A stretch of 23,478 bases of DNA, from contig JAHFEP010000019.1 in the NCBI GenBank assembly GCA_023248415.1, forward strand, positions 1-23,478, read 5' to 3'. The position numbers and the translations under genes are program-made. The notes beneath the pieces are model-generated. The model made no database searches and was not told where the DNA came from. It was given only the letters and a program-made list of their open reading frames with translations. This DNA comes from Nitrospirota bacterium. GTDB taxonomy: Bacteria > Nitrospirota > CAKKRA01 > 9FT-COMBO-42-15. Position 1 is the first letter of the stretch, and each line of letters starts with the position of its first letter. This document shows positions 1 to 7,576 of the stretch, piece after piece.

Positions 1-1
1 G

Positions 2-115
2 TCAAGCGTGCCAGAGGAATTGATTGCTATGATAAACAGGGGCGGGGTCATACCTCCTTCACAAGGACATGGTCAGAAGGAATATAATCTAAAAGAGGGA
101 ACTGGTAAAAGATAA
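2..115 (+). CDS. C-terminal end of an upstream gene, probably pilT (partial)
   Basis: An open frame enters from the left edge and ends with TAA at 113-115, giving a 37-residue tail that includes VPEELIAMINRGG. It ends 12 bp before pilC in the same direction and the pilC ribosome binding site overlaps its end, so it belongs to the same operon. In many bacteria pilT, the retraction ATPase, directly precedes pilC, and PilT C-termini often carry a charged helix of this kind. The identity therefore rests on position and a weak resemblance; no Walker or HIS-box motif is inside the window. It could also be the end of pilB or of another gene. Confidence 0.45.
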   Translation, partial: SSVPEELIAMINRGGVIPPSQGHGQKEYNLKEGTGKR

Positions 116-127
116 GGAGAGCTATCA

Positions 128-1342
128 ATGGCTAATTTTAAATGGACTGGAAAAACAAGACAGGGGACAATGCAAAAAGGCGTTCTTGCTGCTAAGAATA
201 AGGAAGATGTAATCGCCTTATTAAGAAAGCAGAATATACTTGTCACCTCTGTCCAGCAGGCAGCAACTGATATAAAGATATCTATACCAGGAATAGGCGG
301 GAGGGTTAAGGATAAGGATTTAGCTGTTTTTACGAGACAGTTTGCAACAATGATTGATGCAGGGCTTCCGCTGGTTCAGTGCCTTGAAATTCTGTCAACA
401 CAATCAGAAAACAAGTCCATGTCCTCAGCATTAAAAGATATAAGGCAGGATGTTGAGTCAGGTGCCACATTTACGGATGCTTTAAAAAAGCATCCGAAGG
501 TATTTAATGACCTGTATGTAAATATGGTGGCTGCAGGAGAGGCTGGCGGTATTCTGGATACAATATTAAACAGGCTTGCTGCTTATATTGAGAAGGCAAT
601 GAAATTAAAATCCAAGGTCAAATCAGCCCTTGTATATCCAGCAGTCATTGTTTCTGTGGCTGTTATTGTAGTAGCAATACTCATGATATGGGTTATACCT
701 ATATTTTCCCAGATGTTTACCAGTATGAAAGGTACTCTGCCATTGCCTACAAGATTAGTAGTAGGGCTGAGCTATGTGCTAAAAGCTAACATAATTTTCA
801 TAATTATAGCGATTATACTTATAATTGTAGGATTAAGATACTTTTACAAGAGTGAGAAGGGTAAGAGAATAATAGATGCTCTTTTGTTGAAAGCACCTGT
901 CATCGGCATTCTTATTAGAAAAGTTGCAGTTGCAAAGTTTGCAAGGACAATGAGCACACTGCTAAGCAGTGGAGTGCCAATTTTGGAAGGCCTTGAGATT
1001 GTATCAAGGACAGCTGGAAATAAGGTTGTTGAAGAGGCATTAATGAATACCAGGCAAAGTATTAGCGAAGGAAAGACTATTTCTGAGCCATTAGGAAAGA
1101 CAACTGTATTTCCGCCAATGGTGGTTCAGATGATATCAGTTGGAGAGGCGACAGGCGCCCTGGATGCAATGCTTTCCAAAATTGCTGACTTTTACGATGA
1201 AGAGGTTGATACTGCAGTCGCAACATTAACATCTATGTTGGAGCCAATGCTGATGGTCTTTCTTGGTGTTGTGATTGGTTTTATAGTAATTGCCATGTAT
1301 CTCCCGATATTCCAGATGGCTTCATTAGTAGCTGGTAAATAA
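128..1342 (+). CDS. pilC: PilC, type IV pilus inner-membrane platform protein
   Basis: This 404-aa protein is the polytopic platform on which the PilB/PilT motors turn to assemble or retract pilin. It has the usual family length and two copies of the T2SSF (GspF) domain, at about residues 67-190 and 270-392. Each copy contains the GE-[AT]-G signature (VAAGEAGG, ISVGEATGAL). Hydrophobic segments lie at about 166-192, 217-240 and 370-398, the expected three-helix topology. The N-terminal segment FKWTGKTRQGTMQKG is typical of PilC/GspF. The ATG has AAGGAG about 8 bases upstream. pilS begins 4 bp after the stop, implying translational coupling. Identification is firm. Confidence 0.95.
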   Translation: MANFKWTGKTRQGTMQKGVLAAKNKEDVIALLRKQNILVTSVQQAATDIKISIPGIGGRVKDKDLAVFTRQFATMIDAGLPLVQCLEILSTQSENKSMSSALKDIRQDVESGATFTDALKKHPKVFNDLYVNMVAAGEAGGILDTILNRLAAYIEKAMKLKSKVKSALVYPAVIVSVAVIVVAILMIWVIPIFSQMFTSMKGTLPLPTRLVVGLSYVLKANIIFIIIAIILIIVGLRYFYKSEKGKRIIDALLLKAPVIGILIRKVAVAKFARTMSTLLSSGVPILEGLEIVSRTAGNKVVEEALMNTRQSISEGKTISEPLGKTTVFPPMVVQMISVGEATGALDAMLSKIADFYDEEVDTAVATLTSMLEPMLMVFLGVVIGFIVIAMYLPIFQMASLVAGK

Positions 1343-1346
1343 CTTG

Positions 1347-3005
1347 ATGATATATAATATTTCAGAAGGAAAGGAGATACTAAAGAAACTTAAGGTATTG
1401 ATGATATTAAGGATAGTTTTGGTTACACTGTTCCTGATTTCATCAATACTTTTTCAAATTAGATTTGGAAGCAAAGAAATACCCACCTTTTATCTCCTTG
1501 TAGTATCTGTTTATCTTATTACGATAATTTATGCCCTTTTGATTAACAGGGTTAGTAATTTAGAGCTATTTGCCTATATACAGCTTATCGGCGACCTGAT
1601 AATTGAAACTGTCTTGGTTTATATCACAGGAGGCATTGAGAGCAGTTTTTCTTTTACCTATATTATAACTATAATCTATGCAAGTATAATCCTGTATAGA
1701 AGGGGAGGCTATGTTATAGCAGGTATCAGCAGCATCCTGTACGGCGGGCTGATTGATATGCAGTATTACGGCCTTTTTGAAGTTATTCATCCTTCTGTGT
1801 TTTCGCCTGCTGAGATATTCTATAAGGTCTTCCTCCATGTTCTCTTTTTCTTTGTAGTTGCCTTTTTGAGCGGAGGTCTTGCTGAAAGCCTGAGGCAGAC
1901 AGGTGAAATATTAAAGGAGAAGGATACTGACCTTGTTGAGCTCCAGACCTTTTATAAAAATGTTGCCCAGAGCATGAGCAGCGGCCTTCTTACTACTGAC
2001 TTAAAAGGCCATATTACATCATTTAACAGGGCAGCAGAGGATATAACCGGTTATTTCTTTGAAGACGTTAAGGGGAAGATATGGCACGAGATATTTAATT
2101 TAGAAGAGATAAGGTCTGTGTTCAGCAAATTGGAGATGCTGCGCATACCATTCAGATTTGAAGGGAACTATGTAAAAAAAGACGGCGCTAAATTAGCCCT
2201 TGGCATTACTATATCATCATTAAAGAACGAGTCGGGCGATACAACTGGCGCAATAGGAATATTTCAGGACCTGACAAAAATCAAGGAGATGGAGGATGAT
2301 ATAAAAAAGAAGGAGAAGCTTGCAATGGTGGGAGAATTAGCTGCTGGGATGGCGCATGAGATAAGGAATCCGCTTGCGTCCTTAAGCGGCTCAATGCAAA
2401 TATTAAAAAGTGAATCCTCGCTGAGCGGAGAGAATAAAAAGCTTCTTGAGATTGCACTGCGGGAGACAGAAAAGCTGAACAGGATAATATCTGATTTCCT
2501 TACCTATGCCAGGCCGACACCTTTGAATAAAAAGAGATGCGATATAAACAGGCTATTAAACGATACAGTAACTCTTCTGCGAAACAGCAGGGAATACCAG
2601 AAGAAGATAAAAATTGCCGCTAATCTTGAAGGCAAAAGACTGGTAACAGAGGTTGACCCAAATCAGATGAGCCAGGTTTTCTGGAATTTATCCATTAATG
2701 CAGTTCAGGCAATGTCTGACGGAGGCGAATTAATAATTGCCTCAAAGAAAAGGGTTAAGAAAGGCAGGAGTTATGGCGATTCTGATAAAGACTATATTGA
2801 GATCACATTTAAGGACACTGGTAATGGTATAAACCCTGTTGTTAAGGATAAGATATTTTATCCGTTCTTTACTACCAAGGATAAGGGTTCAGGTCTCGGT
2901 CTTGCAATTGTACACAGGATTATTGAGGACCATAAGGGAGAGATTAAGGTTGAGAGCAAATTAAATGAAGGCAGCAGATTTATTATTCATTTACCATTTG
3001 TATAG
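1347..3005 (+). CDS. pilS: PilS-type sensor histidine kinase
   Basis: This is the membrane sensor kinase of the pilus two-component system, about 552 aa. The first roughly 185 residues hold six hydrophobic helices, the PilS sensor region known in Pseudomonas to monitor pilin. A PAS domain follows at about 205-310 (TTDLKGHITSFNRAAEDITG). The HisKA dimerisation helix has phospho-acceptor His near residue 337 (GMAHEIRNPLASL). The HATPase domain has N box NLSINAVQAM, G1 DTGNGI, F box FYPFFTTK and G2 GSGLGLAI, all intact. The start is placed at ATG 1347; an in-frame TTG sits immediately before it and neither has a strong Shine-Dalgarno, so coupling from pilC is likely. pilR follows 35 bp downstream. 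Confidence 0.9.
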   Translation: MIYNISEGKEILKKLKVLMILRIVLVTLFLISSILFQIRFGSKEIPTFYLLVVSVYLITIIYALLINRVSNLELFAYIQLIGDLIIETVLVYITGGIESSFSFTYIITIIYASIILYRRGGYVIAGISSILYGGLIDMQYYGLFEVIHPSVFSPAEIFYKVFLHVLFFFVVAFLSGGLAESLRQTGEILKEKDTDLVELQTFYKNVAQSMSSGLLTTDLKGHITSFNRAAEDITGYFFEDVKGKIWHEIFNLEEIRSVFSKLEMLRIPFRFEGNYVKKDGAKLALGITISSLKNESGDTTGAIGIFQDLTKIKEMEDDIKKKEKLAMVGELAAGMAHEIRNPLASLSGSMQILKSESSLSGENKKLLEIALRETEKLNRIISDFLTYARPTPLNKKRCDINRLLNDTVTLLRNSREYQKKIKIAANLEGKRLVTEVDPNQMSQVFWNLSINAVQAMSDGGELIIASKKRVKKGRSYGDSDKDYIEITFKDTGNGINPVVKDKIFYPFFTTKDKGSGLGLAIVHRIIEDHKGEIKVESKLNEGSRFIIHLPFV

Positions 3006-3040
3006 CAAAGACATAATAAAAAGATAATCGGAGGTCTTTT

Positions 3041-4441
3041 GTGGATAAGATATTAGTTGTTGATGATGAGAGAAGCATGAGGGATTTTCTCTCTATAATG
3101 CTGAAAAAGGCAGGATATGATGTTACAACTGCTGTTGACGGCGAAGAGGCTGTCAATATCTTACACAAGGATATATTTGATCTTGTGATAACTGACCTGA
3201 AGATGCCAAAGGTAGACGGCCTGCAGGTTTTAAAAACAGTTAAAGAGCTTTCGCCAGACACAGTAGTTATAGTGATTACTGCCTTTGCCTCTACTGAAAC
3301 GACTGTGGAGGCAATGAAGGAAGGCGCCTATGATTATATAACAAAACCATTTCAAAACGATGAAATGAAGATAAGGATCAAAAAGGCCCTTGAGAAGCGG
3401 AGATTAAGCGCAGAGAATATACTGTTAAAGAAGGAGCTAAAAGACAGGGCGGTCTTTGATAATATTGTTGGCAGAAGCGAGAAGATAGAGAAGGTCTTTG
3501 AGCTGGTAAGAAAGGTTTCAGACAGCATGAGCAATATCCTTATTTACGGAGAGAGCGGCACCGGAAAAGAGCTGATTGCAAGGGCAATACACTTTAACAG
3601 CAGAAAAAAGGAGAAACCATTTGTTACTATAAACTGCGGGGCACTGCCAGAGGGATTGCTGGAAAGCGAGCTATTCGGCCACATGAAGGGTTCTTTTACA
3701 GGCGCAGTATTTAATAAAGAAGGCCTTTTTGAGGTTGCAAACGGAGGCACAATATTCTTAGATGAAATCGGCGAGACCTCTCCTGCAATTCAGGTAAAGC
3801 TTCTCAGGGTACTACAGGATAAGGAGTTTAAAAGGGTTGGCGGCACAAAGGAGATAAAGGTAGATGTGCGGATTATTACAGCAACAAACAGAGACCTTTC
3901 CAAGGCAGTTGCAGAGGGTAAATTCAGAGAAGACTTGTACTACAGGCTTAATGTAATCCCGATTACACTGCCGCCATTAAGAGAAAGGGCTGATGATATC
4001 CCTTTGTTAGCAGACCATTTTCTTAATAAATTCAATAAGGCTTTAAATAAAAATGTAAAAGGGTTTTCACAAACTACAATGGAATTGTTTCGTAATTATG
4101 AATGGAGGGGAAATGTCAGGGAGCTTGAAAATGTAATTGAAAGGGCTGTTGCATTGAGCAACAGCGAGATTATCACCCCTGAATGCCTTCCAGATATATT
4201 AAGAAACAGCAGCAGGAGCTCTTCTGCAGTGCCTGTTAATATACCCCCGGAAGGTTTAGATTTAGAGGGGCTAATAGGGGATATAGAAAAGGAATTGCTC
4301 ATAAATGCGCTTGAAAAAACTAATTGGATAAAAAAGGATGCTGCCAAGCTACTGCACTTGAATTTCAGGTCTTTTAGATACAGGTTAGACAAGTATAATT
4401 TAAATAAAAAGCCATTGGGTAAGGAAGCGGCAGGAATATAA
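3041..4441 (+). CDS. pilR: PilR-type sigma-54-dependent response regulator
   Basis: This is an NtrC-family activator of 466 aa, partner of the adjacent PilS. The receiver domain (1-120) has acidic residues D8/D9, phospho-acceptor D52 (TDLKMPKVDG), the T80 switch position and K102. The AAA+ domain has Walker A GESGTGKE (170-177), the sigma-54 contact loop at 217-222 and Walker B GGTIFLDE (235-242). A Fis-type helix-turn-helix ends the protein (about 420-455). The contact loop reads GSFTGA rather than the canonical GAFTGA, and the preceding ELFGH-E-KG is ELFGH-M-KG. The start is GTG with GGAGGT 5 bases upstream. By homology it activates the pilin promoter; no pilA lies in the window. Confidence 0.92.
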   Translation: MDKILVVDDERSMRDFLSIMLKKAGYDVTTAVDGEEAVNILHKDIFDLVITDLKMPKVDGLQVLKTVKELSPDTVVIVITAFASTETTVEAMKEGAYDYITKPFQNDEMKIRIKKALEKRRLSAENILLKKELKDRAVFDNIVGRSEKIEKVFELVRKVSDSMSNILIYGESGTGKELIARAIHFNSRKKEKPFVTINCGALPEGLLESELFGHMKGSFTGAVFNKEGLFEVANGGTIFLDEIGETSPAIQVKLLRVLQDKEFKRVGGTKEIKVDVRIITATNRDLSKAVAEGKFREDLYYRLNVIPITLPPLRERADDIPLLADHFLNKFNKALNKNVKGFSQTTMELFRNYEWRGNVRELENVIERAVALSNSEIITPECLPDILRNSSRSSSAVPVNIPPEGLDLEGLIGDIEKELLINALEKTNWIKKDAAKLLHLNFRSFRYRLDKYNLNKKPLGKEAAGI

Positions 4442-4463
4442 ACTAATAACAGGAGGTGTCAAG

Positions 4464-4673
4464 ATGGTCATAATAATAATATTAATTGCTGTAATTGCCT
4501 TAATATTCGGCCTACTCTTCCTATTCTCACCGCAGGCGCTGAAAAAGATGAATAAGAAGGCAAGCCAGGTAATCTCAAAGACTGACGAATCATTTCTTAA
4601 AAACAGGATTGCAGTTGGAGTTATCCTGATTGTTGCAAGCATTATCATGTTCTATCTCGGCCTTAAGAATTAA
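4464..4673 (+). CDS. Small two-helix membrane protein, unknown function
   Basis: This 69-aa protein is not recognised as a named family. It has an N-terminal hydrophobic helix (residues 1-24), a basic stretch with QALKKMNKKASQV, and a second hydrophobic helix (about 48-66), so it is probably an inner-membrane hairpin with a short charged linker. An excellent Shine-Dalgarno (AGGAGGTG) precedes the ATG at proper spacing, which supports it as a real gene. It lies 22 bp after pilR and before pilM, so it is co-transcribed with the pilus genes. An accessory role in pilus assembly or signalling is possible but only inferred from position. Confidence 0.72.
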   Translation: MVIIIILIAVIALIFGLLFLFSPQALKKMNKKASQVISKTDESFLKNRIAVGVILIVASIIMFYLGLKN

Positions 4674-4755
4674 GGGGATAAAACTTGATTTTTGAAAGGT
4701 TTATGCTAAACTATAGTTAGGCGTAAAAATATAGTTAAATTATGCAATACATCCA

Positions 4756-5844
4756 ATGGAGGTGTTTTTGGGGTTCGGACTCGGTTTTCCCCTGTTTAGA
4801 AGGTCTGTAGTGGGGATAGATATAGGCAATGCATCAATAAAGGTGGTGCGGCTTGAGGGTTCTTCAAGAAGTGTCAGGCTAAGTTATGCAGGGCTTGCAG
4901 AGCTTGCAAAGGAGAGTTCAGAGGATAAAGCAGAAGATGCGCTGAAGAGCCTGCTTGATGAGGCAGGGATAAGGAAAGAAAGGATAGGCGTTGTTTTTAC
5001 AGGCTATACTCCGACAATAAGATATTTGACCCTTCCAAAGATGCCTAAGGATGAACTATCAGAGGCTGTAAAATGGGAGGCGGGTAAGATTATTAATCTG
5101 CCTATGGAGGGCATGATAATTGATTTTTTGGTAATGGGGGAGATTGATGACAGGAATATCAGAAAATATGAGATATTGGTAGTTGCAGTTGAAAAGAACA
5201 CAGTTTTTGGCAATATGGCGCTCTTTAAAAAATTAGGCATTCAGATAAGCTTGTTGACAGTTAACCCGCTCTCTCTTCTGAATATTGTTAAGAGAAATTA
5301 CAAGTCGTATGAAGGGAATATTGTGTATGTAGATATCGGTGCAGGAAAGATGGATATAAATGTCTCAATGAAGGGTGTTCTCAAATTTACACGAAATATA
5401 TACATGGGCGGCAGCAATATTACAAAGGCGATAGCAGAGAGGGGACATATAAGTTTGAATGAGGCAGAGTCATTAAAAAAGGAGATGGGAGTCAGGCTGT
5501 TAGCAGCAACGCAGACAACAGAGGCAGGCGAGGCAAATATTGAAGAGAAAAGCGGAGAGGCGGTAAAATCCGTTGTAGACAGTTTTATATTGGAGATTCA
5601 GCGCTCTATTGATTTTTACAGGGCACAATTCAGAGAAGGCACTATGCAAAAAATAATATTATCAGGCGGCGCAGCTTTAACACCTAATCTAAAGGATTAT
5701 CTTGCAGCCTTTTTTGACGCACCTGTTGTTATTGATAATCCCTTTTTCAATATTGCTTATAACAAAGAAACATTTCGCAGCATGGAAGGAATTACACCAA
5801 GATTTTCAACTGCTGCCGGCACAGCGCTTGGCCTTTTAAGGTAG
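4756..5844 (+). CDS. pilM: PilM, actin-like cytoplasmic pilus assembly ATPase
   Basis: PilM is the FtsA/actin-like protein that sits under the inner membrane and binds the N-terminal tail of PilN. The sequence has the phosphate-1 motif VGIDIGNASIKVV near the N-terminus, phosphate-2 VYVDIGAGKMDINV in mid-protein and the adenosine motif IILSGGAAL near the C-terminus. At 362 aa it has family length. The start is uncertain: ATG 4756 has no upstream Shine-Dalgarno, while GGAGGT at 4758-4763 is well placed for an in-frame TTG at 4768, giving MGFGLGFPLFRRSVV. The 82-bp gap before it contains two copies of TATAGTTA and AT-rich promoter-like sequence, so an internal promoter is possible. Confidence 0.94.
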   Translation: MEVFLGFGLGFPLFRRSVVGIDIGNASIKVVRLEGSSRSVRLSYAGLAELAKESSEDKAEDALKSLLDEAGIRKERIGVVFTGYTPTIRYLTLPKMPKDELSEAVKWEAGKIINLPMEGMIIDFLVMGEIDDRNIRKYEILVVAVEKNTVFGNMALFKKLGIQISLLTVNPLSLLNIVKRNYKSYEGNIVYVDIGAGKMDINVSMKGVLKFTRNIYMGGSNITKAIAERGHISLNEAESLKKEMGVRLLAATQTTEAGEANIEEKSGEAVKSVVDSFILEIQRSIDFYRAQFREGTMQKIILSGGAALTPNLKDYLAAFFDAPVVIDNPFFNIAYNKETFRSMEGITPRFSTAAGTALGLLR

Positions 5845-5853
5845 GTGAAAAAT

Positions 5854-5946
5854 GATTACGCAGATTAAAAAGGCAGATTACGCAGATTTTAAGCAAATGA
5901 AGAAAACTTTAATCTGTGTAATCGCTTTTCTAAAATCTGTGTAATC
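5854..5946 (+). repeat. Palindromic GATTACNCAGATT repeat element between pilM and pilN
   Basis: Four copies of a 13-bp unit occur in 93 bp. GATTACGCAGATT is at 5854-5866 and 5876-5888, and the inverse AATCTGTGTAATC is at 5911-5923 and 5934-5946. The arrangement (two forward, two inverted) can fold into a long hairpin. It lies wholly in the pilM-pilN gap and carries no gene. Such GATTAC(A)CAGATT palindromes occur as interspersed repeats in unrelated bacterial genomes. In the mRNA the hairpin could modulate read-through or stability between pilM and pilNOPQ. Confidence 0.8.
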
Positions 5947-5965
5947 AATTATAAAAGGGGATTTG

Positions 5966-6547
5966 ATGAAGGATTACATAAATCTGATACCTGCTGAAAT
6001 AGAAAAAAGGGGGATGCTGTCAAAGGAGCTTATAGTTGCTTTAGGGATAGCAGGTGTGTTTGTTATATTTGCCCTGCTCTACGGCACGTTGTTTTATAAG
6101 GTTAGAACATTGAAGGCTGAGAAAGACCAGCTTACTGTCAAGAGAGACAATATAAACAAAGAGCTTTCAGTAATGCTGTCTGAAGTAAACAGCCTTACTG
6201 CAAAGGCCGGTACTGTAAAAGATAAGGGTTCAGAGCCGCTGAATTTAAAAGATGCAGTTAAAGGAAAGATTATATGGTCGCCTGTGCTAAGAGAGGTCAG
6301 TTTTCTTGTTTCTGCTGATATCTTGCTTACAACGATTGAGAGCAGGAAAAAAAAGGATACTGAGATAAAGGAGATACGTTTTGCAGGCAATGCTTCAAGC
6401 CATGCTGATTTGACAAATTTTATAGCAGCCCTTGAAAGGTCTGATTCATTTACTAATGTAAGCCTTAGTTATGCCCTGCAGGGCGAGGCGTCAGGGAGGA
6501 CAGTAATAAGCTTTGATGTAATTGCAGATTTAAAAAAGGCATCATAA
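5966..6547 (+). CDS. pilN: PilN, inner-membrane pilus alignment protein
   Basis: PilN (193 aa) is a bitopic inner-membrane protein that links cytoplasmic PilM to periplasmic PilO/PilP. The extreme N-terminus MKDYINLIPAE carries the conserved INL(I/L)P motif that inserts into the PilM groove. One transmembrane helix spans about residues 20-43. A periplasmic coiled-coil (about 45-90) and a ferredoxin-like C-terminal domain follow. ATG 5966 is preceded by AAAAGGGG; a TTG codon directly before it is less likely as start. It follows the palindromic repeat and precedes pilO by 3 bp. Confidence 0.92.
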   Translation: MKDYINLIPAEIEKRGMLSKELIVALGIAGVFVIFALLYGTLFYKVRTLKAEKDQLTVKRDNINKELSVMLSEVNSLTAKAGTVKDKGSEPLNLKDAVKGKIIWSPVLREVSFLVSADILLTTIESRKKKDTEIKEIRFAGNASSHADLTNFIAALERSDSFTNVSLSYALQGEASGRTVISFDVIADLKKAS

Positions 6548-6550
6548 TGT

Positions 6551-7126
6551 ATGGAGAATGTATATTTATTGAAACTGGACATTTCAAAACTGAATTTAAG
6601 GGAAAAGCTGATAGCGGCGGGCACTCTGGCTTTTTTGCTGTACTTTGTGTTTTATCAGATGCTTTATCTTTCAAAGAGTGCGGAATACAGCAGATTACGC
6701 GAAGAGATTACAACAATAAATAATGAGATTAAGGCCTTTAGCGCCCAGCTTTCAGAGGCAGCAGCAAAGATTAATGAATTAAAGAAAAGGGGAACAGAGT
6801 CTGCAGTGTCTGATAAAAGGGAATACAGGGGTGATGCCAGCAAGCTCTCATCTTTATTGGAGGAGTTTACAAGGCTGGCAAGGGTTGCAAAGGTGGATTT
6901 TATAGCCATCAAACCAGTACTTGTTGAGGACAAAGGAAGATATTTTGAATTAAAACTCAGCATGGATTTGAAGGCAAGGTATCAGCAGCTTGGTGAATAT
7001 ATAAAGACCCTTGAGGAGCTTCCGAGGGGCGTGGTAATAAATGATATAAAAATTGAATCCAACCCGTCTATGAGCCCGCAGGCTGCTGCCCGGGTTGAGG
7101 CTGTTACCTATATCGTGAAGGAATAA
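6551..7126 (+). CDS. pilO: PilO, inner-membrane pilus alignment protein
   Basis: PilO (191 aa) forms heterodimers with PilN in the periplasm and helps connect the motor to the secretin. It shows a short cytoplasmic N-terminus, one transmembrane helix at about 20-40, a coiled-coil at about 45-85 (EEITTINNEIKAFSAQL) and a compact C-terminal domain ending in VTYIVKE, all as in the family. Spacing to pilN is 3 bp and to pilP 3 bp, so the genes are translationally coupled. Sequence similarity in this family is low, so the call leans on architecture and gene order, which are both clear. Confidence 0.9.
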   Translation: MENVYLLKLDISKLNLREKLIAAGTLAFLLYFVFYQMLYLSKSAEYSRLREEITTINNEIKAFSAQLSEAAAKINELKKRGTESAVSDKREYRGDASKLSSLLEEFTRLARVAKVDFIAIKPVLVEDKGRYFELKLSMDLKARYQQLGEYIKTLEELPRGVVINDIKIESNPSMSPQAAARVEAVTYIVKE

Positions 7127-7129
7127 AAT

Positions 7130-7534
7130 ATGAACGGTATTGTTAAAAATCTTTTGATAATTGCCTTGATATTTACAGCCTGCCAGAAAGACGCTGTTGC
7201 TGCCTCTGAGAAGAATGAAGATAAATCTCTTTTAGATGTAAATCTGAATGGCCTGGAAAAGAACGAATCGCGCTATAAATGGGGAAGCGACCCGTTTTTT
7301 GTGCCTGGTATGCAAAAGGGAAAGGAAGGGGCTTCAAAAATAGACGGGATGACCCTAAATGGCGTGATACACAGAAAGGGCAGCGGCATTGCCATAATAA
7401 ATAACAGGATAATGAGAAAAGGGGATGCCATTGCCGGCAAAAGGCTTATAGAGATTTTAGCAGATAGGGTAATATTATCAGACGGGGATGAGAGGATAGA
7501 GCTGATGGTGGAAAAATTTTCTTCAGCTCCTTAG
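7130..7534 (+). CDS. pilP: PilP, pilus assembly lipoprotein
   Basis: PilP (134 aa) is a small inner-membrane lipoprotein that binds PilN/PilO and the N0 domain of PilQ. It has a hydrophobic export signal (residues 4-17) ending at Cys18 (IFTAC). That is a serviceable but not ideal lipobox, with Phe at -3. A disordered linker follows, then a domain starting near RYKWGSDPFFVPG. The family motif of a homology-domain beta-sandwich appears as MTLNGVIHRKGSGIAIINNRIMRKGD. pilQ starts 42 bp downstream. Gene order pilMNOPQ makes the assignment secure. Confidence 0.88.
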   Translation: MNGIVKNLLIIALIFTACQKDAVAASEKNEDKSLLDVNLNGLEKNESRYKWGSDPFFVPGMQKGKEGASKIDGMTLNGVIHRKGSGIAIINNRIMRKGDAIAGKRLIEILADRVILSDGDERIELMVEKFSSAP

Positions 7535-7576
7535 AGAATTTTAGTTTTAATAACCCTCTGATTGTTAGGAGAATAT

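Noticed and set aside
5854..5946. Possible CRISPR array from four GATTACNCAGATT repeats
   Set aside because: Repeats are only 13 bp, two are inverted relative to the others, and spacers are too short and irregular. It is a palindromic intergenic repeat.
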